From NCBI GenBank assembly GCA_003996215.1, contig QJPP01003102.1, positions 1 through 64,000 of the forward strand: a DNA stretch of 64,000 bases. Direction: 5' to 3'. The notes beneath the pieces were generated by a model that searched no databases, was not told the DNA's origin, and saw nothing but the letters and a program-made list of their open reading frames with translations. Position 1 is the stretch's first letter. Each line of letters starts with the position of its first letter. The position numbers and the translations under genes were made by a program. This document shows, piece by piece, positions 12,592 to 24,040 of the stretch. This DNA is from Jaltomata sinuosa (taxonomy: Eukaryota > Streptophyta > Magnoliopsida > Solanales > Solanaceae).

Positions 12592-12759
12592 ATGTCACGA
12601 GGACCATGTCAAAAGTACAATGTCAGGAGGACCATGTCGCAAGGACCATGTTACGAGGACCATGTCACAAGGACCATGTCGCAACGACCATGTCACAAGG
12701 ACCATGTCACAAGGATAATGTCACAAGGACCATATCACAAGGACCATGTCACAAGGACT
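12592..12759 (+). repeat. 14-bp tandem array (about 12 copies)
   Basis: The unit is close to GACCATGTCACAAG, repeated about 12 times over 168 bases with scattered single-base changes. Because 14 is not a multiple of three, long frames stay open across it in more than one phase (12531-12770 and 12541-12822), and the peptide repeats every 14 residues. I treat those frames as a by-product of the array. Confidence 0.9.
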
Positions 12760-12889
12760 ATCATCATTAATACCATATATACATTTGTTGTGAAGACTAT
12801 TTCCCTCTATCGGTCGGTTTAAAAGAGGATGACATTCAGAGGCGTCCCTAAGTTGTACTTGCTATGCAGGATCGACCCAATAGCATTTA

Positions 12890-13460
12890 TTTCTGATATC
12901 ACGTGAGACAGCGAAGTCTGACGTTGAGGATATCTTTGCTTCATCATTATTATGCTAAGTCTGGCATTCAACATATTTATATATGATAGCACGTGAGATG
13001 GTAGAGTGTGATATTGAGGATTTATTTTCTTCCTTACTATTATGCCAAGCCTGGCCTCCATCAAATTTATATCCAATATCACGTTAGATGTCGGAGTCTA
13101 ATGTTGAGAATGTATTTGCTTCCTTACTATGCCAAGTCTGGCATCCAACATATTTATATCCAATATTGCGTGAGATGGTGAAGTCTTCTATTAAGGATGT
13201 ATTTGCTTCCTTATTATTATGCCAAGTCTGGCATCCAGCATATTTATATCCAATATCGCTTGAAACGGTAGAGTTTGACATTGAGGATATTTTTGCCTCC
13301 TTTTTATGCCGAGGTTGGCATATTTATATCCGATATCGCGTGAGGCAGTGGAGTCTAACATTGAGGATATCTTTCTTGCTTATTATTGTGCCCAGACAAC
13401 GAAGTCTGGCATCCAGCATATTCATATCTGATATCGCATAAGATGGTGGCGTCTGACGTA
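12890..13460 (+). repeat. ~90-bp tandem array (about 6.5 copies)
   Basis: Units begin with a GCGTGAGATGG-type phrase at about 12901, 12991, 13081, 13168, 13258, 13338 and 13436, so spacing is 80-98 and mostly 87-90 bases. Each unit continues GTCTGATATTGAGGAT, then TTTGCTTCCTTATTAT, then GCCAAGTCTGGCATCC, then ATATTTATATCC. The spacing near 90 keeps frames open on both strands (13088-13441 plus, 12819-13082 and 13084-13281 minus). Confidence 0.9.
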
Positions 13461-13624
13461 GTGGATATTAATGCACCCTTATTTTGTTATCGCAATAAGA
13501 CAACAAAGTCTCAGATTAAAGGATGTTTATGCATTCAAGATCATCGATCACCGAAAGATACAACTATATTTGATCGTGTGACAAAGGCCTTGTCACCTTG
13601 ATGATCAAATAACGCTTGCCATCG

Positions 13625-14262
13625 AGGACAAAAGCATAAAGTCTGAGAGATGTCTGTAAGACGCCATCCAAATAGGACGATGAACTGGATCTCCCAAAAC
13701 TAAAAGGCCAAAGGTCATCTGTAAGTCAAACAATGTCTGAAATCAAATAGTGTGCAAGATTGCCCAAAACATGCCAGACTAAGAGTTATCTATAAGACGT
13801 AGCGATATCTGAAACCAGATAGTGTGCAAGATCACCCAAAGATTAACATTTCAAGTGTAATGCGTAAGTCACAATAATATCCAAAATTGGATAAAAGTGC
13901 AAGACTGCCAAAAAATTGATAGTTCAAGGGTTATCTATAAGCCACATCATATCCATGCTGATATTGAGCAGAACTACCCAAAGGCTAGCAATTCAAGGGA
14001 AATCTATAAGTCTTGTTACATCCAAGATCGGATAAAAGTGTAGATTACCCAAAAATTGGCAATTCAAAGGTTATTTGTAAGCCGCCTCTATACAAAGTCG
14101 GATGATATGCAAGATCACTCGAAAGGTGACAAATTAAGGGACGTCTATAAGCCACCTCTATCCAAAGTCGGATGATGCGCTAGATTACCCAAAAGCCTGA
14201 AAATTCAGGGAATATATGTTAGTCGCATCGATACAGATGATACGCAAGACTTATCCCAAAGG
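13625..14262 (+). repeat. ~70-bp tandem array (about 9 copies)
   Basis: The phrase AGATTACCCAAAAG and variants recurs near 13690, 13760, 13833, 13902, 13975, 14043, 14116, 14185 and 14254. Each is followed by AATTCAAGGG, ATCTATAAGCCAC and ATCCAAAGTCGGAT. The period is 68-73 bases. Copies are quite diverged, which suggests an older array than the 14-bp one. Confidence 0.85.
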
Positions 14263-14265
14263 CGT

Positions 14266-14440
14266 ATGCAAAGACTACTACTAATAGCCGTGAAGGCTAT
14301 CACATTCAAGAGAATGTCGCAAATGGTTACGAGGACCGTTACATCAAATGGCTACGAGGGTCATCATATTCAAAGATCACCACATCCAACCTCCACAAAG
14401 GCAATCCCATCTAATAGCTATGAAGGCTATCATGTTTATT
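14266..14440 (+). repeat. Short degenerate repeat of a GGCTACGAGG phrase
   Basis: Four or five loosely spaced copies of a phrase like AATGGCTACGAGGGTCATCACATTCAA. Spacing is about 26 bases in the middle and irregular at the ends. Much weaker than its neighbours. Confidence 0.5.
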
Positions 14441-14520
14441 TGTCATGGAAATTGCTATTTCCTAAGACAGAGATAAGAAAGGACAACATCTTCTTCAAGA
14501 AACAACAGACGTGGAAAAAT

Positions 14521-14860
14521 GCGGTACAAAGCTATCTCTCCTAATTCGGCTACTTTACTACTAACAATTTCGTTTTGAAATAATACTGAGAACATTCAAG
14601 AGGATGAAAATCTCGAACCAGAACAACAGGTATGAAATACGTCAAAACAATGTCACTATACGGGATTCGAACATAACTTAAGGGTGAGGTATGGCAAAGA
14701 AACTATCTCTCCAAATGGAATTACTTTACCACTAACAATTTGTTTTGAGATATTGTCTAGAGCATCCGAGAAGGATGAATTTCTCAAAGCAAGACCACAA
14801 GTGCAGACTACACCAGAAAAGGATGCATCATAACTTGAAACTTTTTCTTAGCAGCAACTA
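14521..14860 (+). repeat. ~170-bp duplication
   Basis: Two copies begin at about 14521 and 14691. Both carry CTATCTCTCC, a TACTTTACYACTAACAATTT phrase, TTTTGARATA, and then a GARGATGAA segment, with moderate divergence. Confidence 0.75.
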
Positions 14861-15585
14861 GGACATAGTCCGGAGAGGAATATCAAACTCTTTGGATGCG
14901 AGCTAAAGAACGACTTTCACTACCATCAAACCACACCCCTGTCAGAAGGTATGTGGGTATTTTCTATCGTTAGGTCTTATTTTCGTCTCCAGAGTACTTT
15001 CTGAACTCACACTGGAAGCAATATTCCTTCTCTTCAAATCCGGGTGACAATACACCTTGAGTTTTGGAAATTATGTCCAGGTAAAATATTACCTATGGGT
15101 GTGAAGTGCACCACATTCATGGTTAAGAGGTTGCACAACTTTTTTCCATAACTCAATTATTTGTCACTCATCCCAAGCCAAAGGTTGTCTTAACATAAAG
15201 ATTACATTTTCCACCGATTGAGTCAAACTACAAGTAGCCTGATTCCTTGAGTGTTGGGATATGTAGGCGGGATCTATGTTGAAAACTCGGTAGCATTCCT
15301 AACTCCCCCAATCCTCTTACTCCCTAGCTCTCTGGTCTCTCATTAATCTGAGACTGTGATAGCTTTGGAATTCTTTGAAAATCGTGCGTGAATTCAAGCA
15401 TCTTGAACTACAAGTGGCCTGAATTCTCATGTAACCTGAGATATGTAGGGAACTCAATACCGGAGTTCGGCCATAATTCTTTGAAATTCGTGCTAGAACC
15501 AACTGCATTCTAAAGATGAACTGTGGTCGAATAAAATTGGGAACGTCAATTCCCTTTGCCTAGGGTTCTTTACATCCACCCTACC
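14861..15585 (+). other. 3' untranslated region of A next to the 3' LTR
   Basis: No gene is supported. It contains two more ATACGTAGG-type units (15217-15299, core GATATGTAGGCGG; 15399-15480, core GATATGTAGGG), each with an AACTACAAGT-GCCTGA phrase. Confidence 0.6.
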
Positions 15586-15600
15586 CAAAGGGAGTGGAAG
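15586..15600 (+). other. Polypurine tract of A
   Basis: CAAAGGGAGTGGAAG lies directly before the 3' LTR and would prime plus-strand synthesis. Confidence 0.75.
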
Positions 15601-15601
15601 T

Positions 15602-18534
15602 TGTTGACACCCAATTTTTACCCTACACATTATAAATTAATCCCGAGTCTTTTTCAAATTTTTAAATAATTTTTGAAATAATTCTTTTATAACGAGGGTG
15701 AAATATTTTCCTAAATCAGTTTTATAATAGTTTTAAGTAAGAATTTATATTTTTCATATTTAATTATATGGAATTTATATAAGTTTACTTAAGAAAACTA
15801 TTTTAAAGTTTAATTTCATAAGAAAACCCTTTTAAAATTATAAATGCTTGATTTCCTCAAAATTAATTTGAAACTAGGTATTAATCGAATGATTTATTCC
15901 ATAAAGTTTAAAAGGAAATAATTAGGCTTTAAAATATTTTCAAATCATTTAAATTGAACAAGCTAAGTAATTAATTGTGATTAATTTGTCTCTACTTTTG
16001 ATTTTAACCTAAACTTCTTGAAACTATGACTAAATCTCCCTAATTGTTTCAATTTGGTTATCCTTTAAACCAAATCTGGCCACATTTGCAAAGCAAAGTG
16101 GCCAACTCTTAAATAAAATTCCCCCTCTTATAACCCCTTCTTGTTTCAGCTAATGATTTGGGCCTCCATCGTCCAACCCGCTAAGCCCACCTTTCTCTTC
16201 CCCTTAACCTACCTGACCCGGTCTAGCGCAAAACGATTCACCCCTATAACCTTATCTCTTTCTCCTTTGCTCAACTCAGAGCAGACACCAAAACAATCCC
16301 CCTTTACCCTTCTTTCTCTCTCAAATGACAAACAATAACATGCCCAAACCCTAGCACAGCCACCTCAAATCTAGCATTTTCTCTCTCAAATTTGTACCCC
16401 TCATAAAGCCTAGCACGAGGAAATCGTACCTATGAGGTACTGGAAGAGAGACATGTCCTCAATCCACCTCCTCTTTGTACAATTATCAATCAAAATCATT
16501 TGTGGTGGTACGATTTCTCCAGCTCACATCCTTATACAACTATGGATTCAAAATCCTTTAAGGATTTTCTAGAAAAGCCCTTGAGAATCTCCTCTCCCAT
16601 ATAAAAAATCAGTCCAAAATTTACCCAAATCTCTCCCTATATAAGCCTCACTATTTCACAGTGAAGGCAAGCATTTTCAAGAATTTCTGGGGCTGAAACC
16701 TTGTAAAGACTCGTTCGAGCTTAGGTTTTCACTGAGAAATTTGGAGTTCACTTTTTTTGTGGTGTCACAGTTTTCCGATGAGGCTCGTGGTTCTAGTCAC
16801 TGCTCCAAAGAAGGTAATCCTCTCATCCTTTAGTTTTCAATTTTGTCTAATTTATGGTTGACCCTTAGCATTTGAGTTCTTTGTTTCTTGCAACACGACT
16901 TCTAGTCCTCAAGTTTTTCTTAAGGGTATTTTCAAAGTTTTTTTCTTTCCTGCAAATATGTAGTCTTGACATGTGCCTATAAGTCTGCTGATTTAACATG
17001 CTGTATTTAAATCATCTCTATGTGTCAAATGTCTAATTTTTGCTTAAACATTACTCATATGTTCGGAGAGCTCGAGTTCCTCTTCTATGTTTCCATTTTG
17101 TATACTTGCTATCTATTTTAGGATACCGATTTATTTGGACGTGGTTTTCTAAGTCTTTCCTTTTCCTTCTCTCCCCTCTGTTTGTACTGAAAATTGAGCT
17201 ATGTGAGCATTTAGGATTTGGATAAGGTAATAGCAAGAAACTTGCACCGATTAATCTGATAAAATGAATTGAGTCTGAATCAGTTTTGTTTTGTTTTCAT
17301 TGTTCAACGATTTTGTTTGTTGATATGTGGTGGATTAGATCTTGTCCAAATATGATCGTTTTGTCACTGTCTTAAGCATCCTGATAATCAAAAGGCTTTA
17401 GGTTCTCTCTTCCACATTGAGTAAATCTTGAATAAACCAACAAATGGCTTGCAACCTAACGTTTTAAGCCCTACTCTTTTTTGAAGCACAAAGCTTTCGT
17501 TACAAGATTGATTTTCTTTAAGTAAAACTTGTCCTTGTTGAACTGATCTACTAAAATTTCATTATGAAGTTTTTCTTATTTCATGAGTATGCCAAAGATG
17601 AGCTGTTTGTCCTTTGTTTGAATCATGTCCAAAGTTTACCTTTCTTTTCCCTTACATAAAGATTAAATAGGCTCGTCAAGTCTGTATCTTTGAAATACAT
17701 TTTTTTTTAAATGTTATTCTATTTCTAGTACGATTTGAATGGAAATATAGAACATGGAAATACTTCAGTAAGACCTTGTTTTGTTAAAGTTTTATGTGCA
17801 ATCTTCTCATCTTGATCCTGTTTGGTTTTCTCGTGCTAGGATGTTTGAGAATCAACTAGTATAGTTTGTAGTATGTCTAGGATTAAGGATATAGATGCCA
17901 GGTTTAATAATAAAAATGGGTAGTCTGATTAGTAGACTATCAATTCACGGCTCATTTGCTTGATCAAAGTTGTGTATTGATAAATTTTCCTACTGGTTTG
18001 GTGTAATGTTGAGGTGTGTTGGACCTAGCATTTTGACTTAGGATAAGACTCTATCATTAAAAACGTGAGAATTTTCACTCTTCCATCTAATTGTCATGTG
18101 TGATATTATAAGCACGATTGGATCCATGTTATTTTTAAGGCTTGCCTAAAATATTCCTTTTAAAAATTTCCCTTGCCACCAAAACTATTTGAATTTGTTA
18201 TGATTAAATCAAAGTGAAGGAGGGCAATTTATAGACCAATGGCAAACATCTTTGAACTATTTCTTTCATTTTCTTTACAATGGCATTATCTGAATATCAT
18301 GTGTTTTGTTTCCTTATAAAGATATTTGGTGATACTTATCATTTTTTGGTTTACATGAACTGCCCGAGTCTACATAGATTCATCCTCTCCATTGAATATT
18401 CATGTTAGTTTACAACCCAACAACTTTCATCAAGTCAGCCTCAGTTCAAATCTGGAAAGCTAATTTATAGGAGGGGAAAAGTTGAGAAACATGGGCCATA
18501 AAAATGCAATAGCTGCGCAAGAATGGGCCAAAGT
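15602..18534 (+). repeat. 3' LTR of element A, interrupted by B
   Basis: Starts TGTTGACACCC after the polypurine tract. Bases 16088-18534 match the 5' LTR from 2227 on. The first ~486 bases are present only here. It stops at 18534, where element B begins with TGTAAGACCTC, so its last ~800 bases are absent. The continuation is not found after B, because the right side of B is also truncated. The open frames at 17040-17236 on both strands are LTR noise. Confidence 0.88.
16638..16645 (+). promoter_or_regulatory. TATA box of the A 3' LTR
   Basis: TATATAAG, the counterpart of the one at 2777-2784. Confidence 0.6.
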
Positions 18535-20300
18535 TGTAAGACCTCAAACTTTTGATCTAGGATTCCAATCATTTTTTGCTTGTAATTAGACCTGAACGCG
18601 GAAATATTTCCTTGTAACTAGGTGTTATAGTAAAGAACTATGAGTGGTAAGAGTGTTGGGCGTGAATTAAGGTCTTAAGGAACCTCTAGCACAAGTTAAG
18701 TTAAAAGCTTCTCTACCGACTAAGTTTTCGTATAACTTTCTTACTTGGATCATCTTCAAATGATCATTACTCCTAGAATATAAAGAGTTAGGTGGCCTAT
18801 TACCCACTCAATTAAAGGTCTTTGAGTCTTCTTTCCAATGCCGCCAACTCGTATTAGTCTGAGTCCGGAGTTAAAAGTTATGATCAGTTTACCGAGAAGA
18901 CGTATGTCTGTCCAGAAGACCGTCGAATTTTGGGAGTTAAAATAGACCATTTTCTGAGACAACGATCCGTTCTTCCGACCATTATTAGAAGCAGAAACCT
19001 AAAAAAATCTGAAAGTTAAAATGCCTTCAAAAATGGTCCATTTGTGGCCAAAATAGACCATTTTGGCAACTATTTTCTGACGCGTTTTCCTTTCTAAACC
19101 AATCGGATTTTAATTGGAACGCCTATAAATAGGACCCCTAGGGTATTGTTATGGGAATTGCCTCTTCTAAGCTATTTTGAGAGCATTTTGGTCCTTTATT
19201 CATCCAAGATTCGTACCCTACTCATTCTAAATATTCCTAAACCTCCTAAGGCACGAACTAAAACCAAGAAAGAGCATTACTTCTCTCCTTAAAGTTCTTG
19301 AAGAAAAAGGTGCCTAGGGTTCAAAGTTCTAAGGCAAAACTTAAGCATTTCATAAGATTTGTCCATCAAAAAGTATGTTGAACGATCCCCTTTTAACTAT
19401 ACTCGTAAGGATTGTATTTTCTCCTACTTACTACAAAATCTATGCTAGTATTGTATAATAATGGTTGAAGGGTTTCGAAAGAAAGAGATTGCTTGAAACT
19501 TTTAAATGTTTTTCTATGAAATCATCCGTGTCTAATTATTATTTTAAATTTATGGTTGGAAGTATGACTTTAATTACTGATTGTTGAAATTGGGGAAGGT
19601 TTGAAGCTTTAAGAAGCATTTACTATGGAAATTGTTTTATTATCTAAGCAATTGATTCTTGATGGAAAAAGAAGGATCTTCTTAACTCCCTCAGTTCTTG
19701 AAATGCTTGTTTGATAATTAATTGGATTAAAATCTTGGTGGGGACTTATATGTTAAATGAGTTTAAGATCCTTAACTATGGGACAATTGATGTGTAAATG
19801 AGTAAGGCATAATATGATAAGTACGACTTGCAAGTCTTGGTATGAAGATACCAACCCAAGTGTGCTTTAAGAATGTAAGAGTCCTAAAATGACTGATTTT
19901 GGTTAATGTTTGAAATGTTAAAATATGGGGATTAGATGGTTAACTGAGAAGGTATGAGTCGAACGGGGCTCAACACCTGAAATCGTGTTTTGCCGACACA
20001 GGTATGAGTCGAATGGGACTCTTCCCTTTGAGTTGAATGGGGATCTTTACTATATGCTTGACCTATTCAGTTGTATGCAGTTATGAGGTTATTATAATTT
20101 GATGCTCTGATCCTTGCAACAAACTTGGATTGGAGGCTCTGCCAATCGAGTTGTTATCAGACCCACATAGCCCATGGTGAAGTATATGTTCGGGATACCA
20201 TCTAGTCCAGAGGTAATATATTCATGTAAATGTCTTATTTGTTGATTTGGAAATTGCCCCATATTCTATGTTTATGATCTATGTTATATTTTTATGACTT
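18535..20300 (+). repeat. 5' LTR of element B (right edge unresolved)
   Basis: The first ~255 bases match the 3' LTR at 35552-35803. The right edge is uncertain: I find no TGGTATCAGAGC primer site before gag, so the end of the LTR and the primer site may be deleted. Inside are three GAGTCGAAYGGG-type phrases (about 19955, 20005 and 20032). A minus-strand open frame at 18756-18962 is not a gene. Confidence 0.65.
19124..19132 (+). promoter_or_regulatory. TATA box of the B 5' LTR
   Basis: TATAAATAG followed by a GGACCCC stretch; the expected form and position for a U3 promoter. Confidence 0.65.
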
Positions 20301-20389
20301 GCTTTATAAACAGGGACAGCTGGAACTACGGATGGAACCTCAGTCCCCGCAGGGACAGCTGCTGAGGAGGTTCAACCCATGGAAAGTAG

Positions 20390-21660
20390 ACTCATTATGG
20401 CATTCGCACTGCTGATCTCGTTGATCCTACTGAGGCCCCACCAGTCCCTCCACTACTGCTCCTACTATTTACCATGTTACTGTTCCTACTCAAGCTCCCA
20501 GAACTGGTACTCCTTAGGTCCAACCTCCACAGGGAGAGGTTACTAATGTCGAGTTCAGGTAGAACATGCATATGCTTGCACACCTTGTGTCCTCTCAGTC
20601 TCGTCGGTCAGGAAGTGCTGGTGCTAACACCAGGTTTTCATATGCTACTAGAGTGGGTCAGTTCATGCGACTAAACCAACCAGTTTTCACGGGGTCCAAT
20701 GCCGAAAAGGATCCTCAGGATTTTGTGGATGAAATGGAAAAGATATTCAGGGTCATGCATACTAGCGACACAGAACGAGTAGAGTTGGCATCCTATCAAC
20801 TTAAAAGGGTGGCCTATCAATGGTATGATGAGTGGGAAGATATGCGGGGTGAGGATGCCGAGCTTGCCATTAGGGAAGATTTTTCTGACGCCTTCATTGA
20901 CCACTACTTTCCGCAGAAGTTGAGGGAAGCTAAGGCTAAGGAGTTTGTGAATCTGAAACAAGGTAGTATGATAGTCAAGGAGTATGCTATGATGTTTAAT
21001 CAACTACCTTGTAATGCTTCGGAAATGATATCTGATATGAGGGCTAGGATGAGGAAGTTTACACATGGCATCTACGATGACTTGGTGTTGTCATGCAAAG
21101 CGGCTATGTTGAATAAGGATATGGATCTTTCCATATTGGTGGTGTAAATACAGCAAGTTGAAAAAGAGAAGAAAAAGTAGGCCGAGGTGGTAGAACACCA
21201 AAATAAGAGGGCAAGGCCAGTAGACCAGGAGGCAGACCGTCAACATACTAGTAAGGGGGACAGTCGTCAATTCAGAAAGAGGTCTTGGGGACATGCTCTA
21301 GCATCAGCTAGTGCACCTACCCCTAAACCTTCGGGCGATCAGCGATTACACCCTAGCCATGGTTTGAAGATGCAGGGTACTCAATCGTAGGGCAGTGTAT
21401 CCCAGTTGGCTCCATCTTACCTTCTATGCAGTACTTATGGGAAATTTCACCGTGGGAAGTGCTATCATAGTGGTCATACATGTTATGGGTGCAGCCAACC
21501 CGATCATATTTAACATGATTGTCTCTCAGATAAGGGTACTTTTGGGGGTACTAAGACCTAAGCCACTACTTCTTCAGCCCCTCCTACAAAGGGTGCTACT
21601 TCGGGTATAGGTGGGGGTCAAAATCGTCTGTACGGACTATCCACTCGCCAGGAACAGAGG
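20390..21660 (+). pseudogene. Chromovirus gag of element B, frameshifted
   Basis: Capsid/nucleocapsid polyprotein. The proline-rich N-terminal part (about 20398-20560) is split over two frames. The capsid core is open at about 20566-21147, with the FTG...DPQDFVDEMEKIF start, a YQWYDEW segment and the FFP-like YFPQKLREAKAKEF block typical of this gag family (about residues 45-130 of the frame). A stop at 21145 precedes a basic, glutamine-rich linker. The zinc knuckle at 21481-21522 has correct CX2CX4HX4C spacing (CYGCSQPDHI, then HDC), but a TAA stands between His and the last Cys. Non-functional. Confidence 0.85.
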
Positions 21661-21699
21661 ATTTACCAGATGTTGTCACGGGTATGTTACAGATTTTCT

Positions 21700-21745
21700 C
21701 CTGTGATATTTATGTGTTACTTGATATTGGTTCCACATTATCTTA
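21700..21745 (+). pseudogene. N-terminal piece of the B protease, cut by element C
   Basis: Reads CDIYVLLDIGSTLSY. The catalytic triad place (21723-21731) is Asp-Ile-Gly, where this family normally has D-S/T/P-G. The frame ends at the insertion of C. The reading resumes at 32853 after the duplicated TCTTA. Confidence 0.8.
21741..21745 (+). repeat. Target site duplication of C, left copy
   Basis: TCTTA directly before the TGTAATG start of the LTR; the same five bases follow the other LTR at 32848-32852. Confidence 0.92.
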
Positions 21746-22248
21746 TGTAATGACCCTTCTGGTCATTTACATGTTTTCGCCTTTCTTGTACCATTAGAGC
21801 TTACTTGTAGCGGCCCAAGTCATTTATGGTTTGTCGGGACCGGTAGTTCGGTGCCCGGTACGTTTATTTGGTCTTTATGGCCGTTCCTCATTTTAGGGCT
21901 TCAACTTTGGAAATCGTTGACTTCCAACAACATTCTTGGTAATATCAAAGAATTAAACCAAGGTTCTAGGTCAAAGGAATCCCTTACTCAAAAGTTTGAG
22001 TTAAAGAAATGCCTCGTGTAACACCTCGCCTGTTTGGAAGGTTTAAAGTAACCCGTGACTTTTGGGTAAGACTAATAGTGTCTAATATACTAAGAAGGAT
22101 GTGTTATGAGGTATTGTAATGGAAAAATGGTCGTATGATAAGTTTTGAAGTCAAGCAAGTTGCGAAACAAAAGTCGGAAAAAGTTATTGTAAATTCTTTT
22201 AAGGAATTCTCTTCAAATTTGGGTTAAATGTCTTGGGGTGTTTCACCC

Positions 22249-22259
22249 TATATATAAAG
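22249..22259 (+). promoter_or_regulatory. TATA box of the C 5' LTR
   Basis: TATATATAAAG, upstream of GAGTTAGTGGGCCCC. The 3' LTR counterpart near 29547 reads TATCTATAAAG, so it has diverged. Confidence 0.6.
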
Positions 22260-23935
22260 AGTTAGTGGGCCCCCAATAAACCAAATCGATGGTCTACGAG
22301 TCTAGTTTCCAACGCACTAAACCGTTTGTCCATATGACTTCAGAATAGAGACATATTCACATTTTCGTTAGACTGCGCAAGCAGGCACGTCAAAGTAGGG
22401 ACCACGTCCTAAGTCGGTTCAGCTTATAAAAGCTGATTTCTCCTTCATTTTAAATCATTATTTTCATGCAACATGCACTGAAAATCAGAGGTAAAGTCCA
22501 TAAATAATATATGGACTTTGATACTTTCAATTCGGAAGTTTAACGAAAGTTGCTCTACGTCGCGAGCTCGTCATTTTGGTATAGTTTTCCCCGTCGATTT
22601 CATGGCGTATCTTCGTGGGTGTTGATGCAGAAATCCAGCAGGTGTTTTCTGAGTATTTGGCAGTAGCTACAGAGTTATATTGGCAAGGTATGGATCTTGT
22701 ACACTTATCTATTTGTTGAATCAAGATTCTAAGCTTCTAGTCACGAAAAGTTGTATTTTTTGATAACTTGTGGTAGTTTCTTGTTGGATTTGGATATGTT
22801 TGTTGTTCCTGCAAGGAGGAAGGTGGTTAATCTTTGAATATTGAATATTTTTTTCAAGGAAATCTCTCCCCTACGACCCTCCTTCGTTATTATATGTTCT
22901 AGTATTATTTTATGGATTTCTAAGCCACGAAATGGTATTTTGGATTTGTGGCTTTGGACAGCCCCTTTATCTTGTTATGTTTGGTTATTGTTGTGGTGTT
23001 TTGGTTGTGGTAAGGTGCTGGAGGGATTGGGAAATTGTGCGATTCATTTTGGGATCACATACGATAGTGATTGGATTGGACAAACATGAAGTACGCCTTG
23101 AAATAGTGCCTCGAGAGCTCGCCGCTCCTTGGAGATATGGTTAACGTATTGTTGTTGGATTTATCTGCCATTTGTTATTGTTATTGGCCTCATTTGTACG
23201 CTTTGGAGTTGGCTGGTCATGAGTGTGACATTAACACCTTATCAATTGGCTATGGCTCGTTCTTGCAGCCTTGTCGATTCTAGCAATTGTTCCATTACCT
23301 TGGTTGGTCAGGCTTAATAGAGATGCCTTTGGGGCTTCAATTGAAAGTATTCATTTTATGTGATTCAAAGCTTCCTAGAGTTGTTCGAGTCTGGATGATG
23401 CTGTTCTCGCAACTAGTCATCGGATGACAGGTAGGTTATGGTTTTCCCCTATATAAACTCTGTGTATATAGGTTATAACTGCATTAATTAGCATCCTTGG
23501 ATGGGTTGTTATAGGTTGGTACCCCAGACCTTGTCCGCCTTTCGTTCATCTATTTCTTACGTTGTTTGTAGTATTCGCGTAGTAATGTATATTACCTTTG
23601 TGGTCCTCTATGGCCTTGTATTGACTCTGGAACATAGATGGTGGGCTATTTGGGAATGTCCGCGAGTCCCAAACATAGAGATTATCCTTTTAGGCTGGTT
23701 ATGTCTGCTGAGTAGCTATTGGGCCTGTGCAGGGCTGATAGGAATTGTTGTGAGCTGTTGGGCTACTTTTATATTTGTGTGTGAGCATATCATCCATGAA
23801 AAAGGTTTTCCCTTGCATGTTTTACTATAGTTTTGGCTATGAGCCACTACCGACAGTTTTCCTAAATTTGCATGGCCCTGGGGGCCCATTTTTGGTAATG
23901 TTGATGATAGAAAAGGGGATTTTTGTATGTTTTCG

Positions 23936-24040
23936 CACTGATTTTATTACTGATACTAGTCTCTGCGGGGCAGAGCACCAGACTTGATTTTATTACTGAT
24001 ACTAGTCTCTACAGGGTAGAGCAATAGACTTGATTTACTA
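23936..24040 (+). repeat. ~50-bp tandem duplication inside the C LTR
   Basis: Two copies of TTTTATTACTGATACTAGTC followed by TCTGCGGGGCAGAGCACCAGACTTGA (second copy TCTACAGGGTAGAGCAATAG). The same pair lies at about 31188-31285 in the other LTR, so the duplication predates insertion. Confidence 0.85.

Larger units (their letters stand above)
2227..18534 (+). mobile_element. Tat/Ogre-lineage LTR retrotransposon (element A), truncated both ends
   Basis: The order is 5' LTR, tRNA-Arg-type primer site, leader, gag, pol (reverse transcriptase, RNase H, second archaeal-type RNase H, integrase), a long 3' untranslated region with tandem arrays, polypurine tract and 3' LTR. The second RNase H and the long array-bearing 3' region are hallmarks of the Tat lineage. 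The first ~490 bases of the 5' LTR are missing, and the 3' LTR is cut at 18534 by element B. From the two partial LTRs the full LTR was about 3.7 kb. All genes are broken. Confidence 0.88.

Noticed and set aside
12531..12822. Overlapping open frames across the 14-bp array
   Set aside because: Openness follows from the repeat lacking stops in these phases; the peptide is a simple 14-residue repeat.
13088..13441. 117-codon frame across the 90-bp array
   Set aside because: Overlapped by open frames on the other strand; follows from a period near a multiple of three.
12890..13460. CRISPR-like array
   Set aside because: Units are contiguous diverged ~90-bp repeats without unique spacers, inside a plant retroelement.
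22841..23830. Hydrophobic open frames in the C 5' LTR, matched by 30046-30384 and 30792-31079
   Set aside because: They recur because the two LTRs are copies of each other; the frames are broken differently and no start or domain is conserved.
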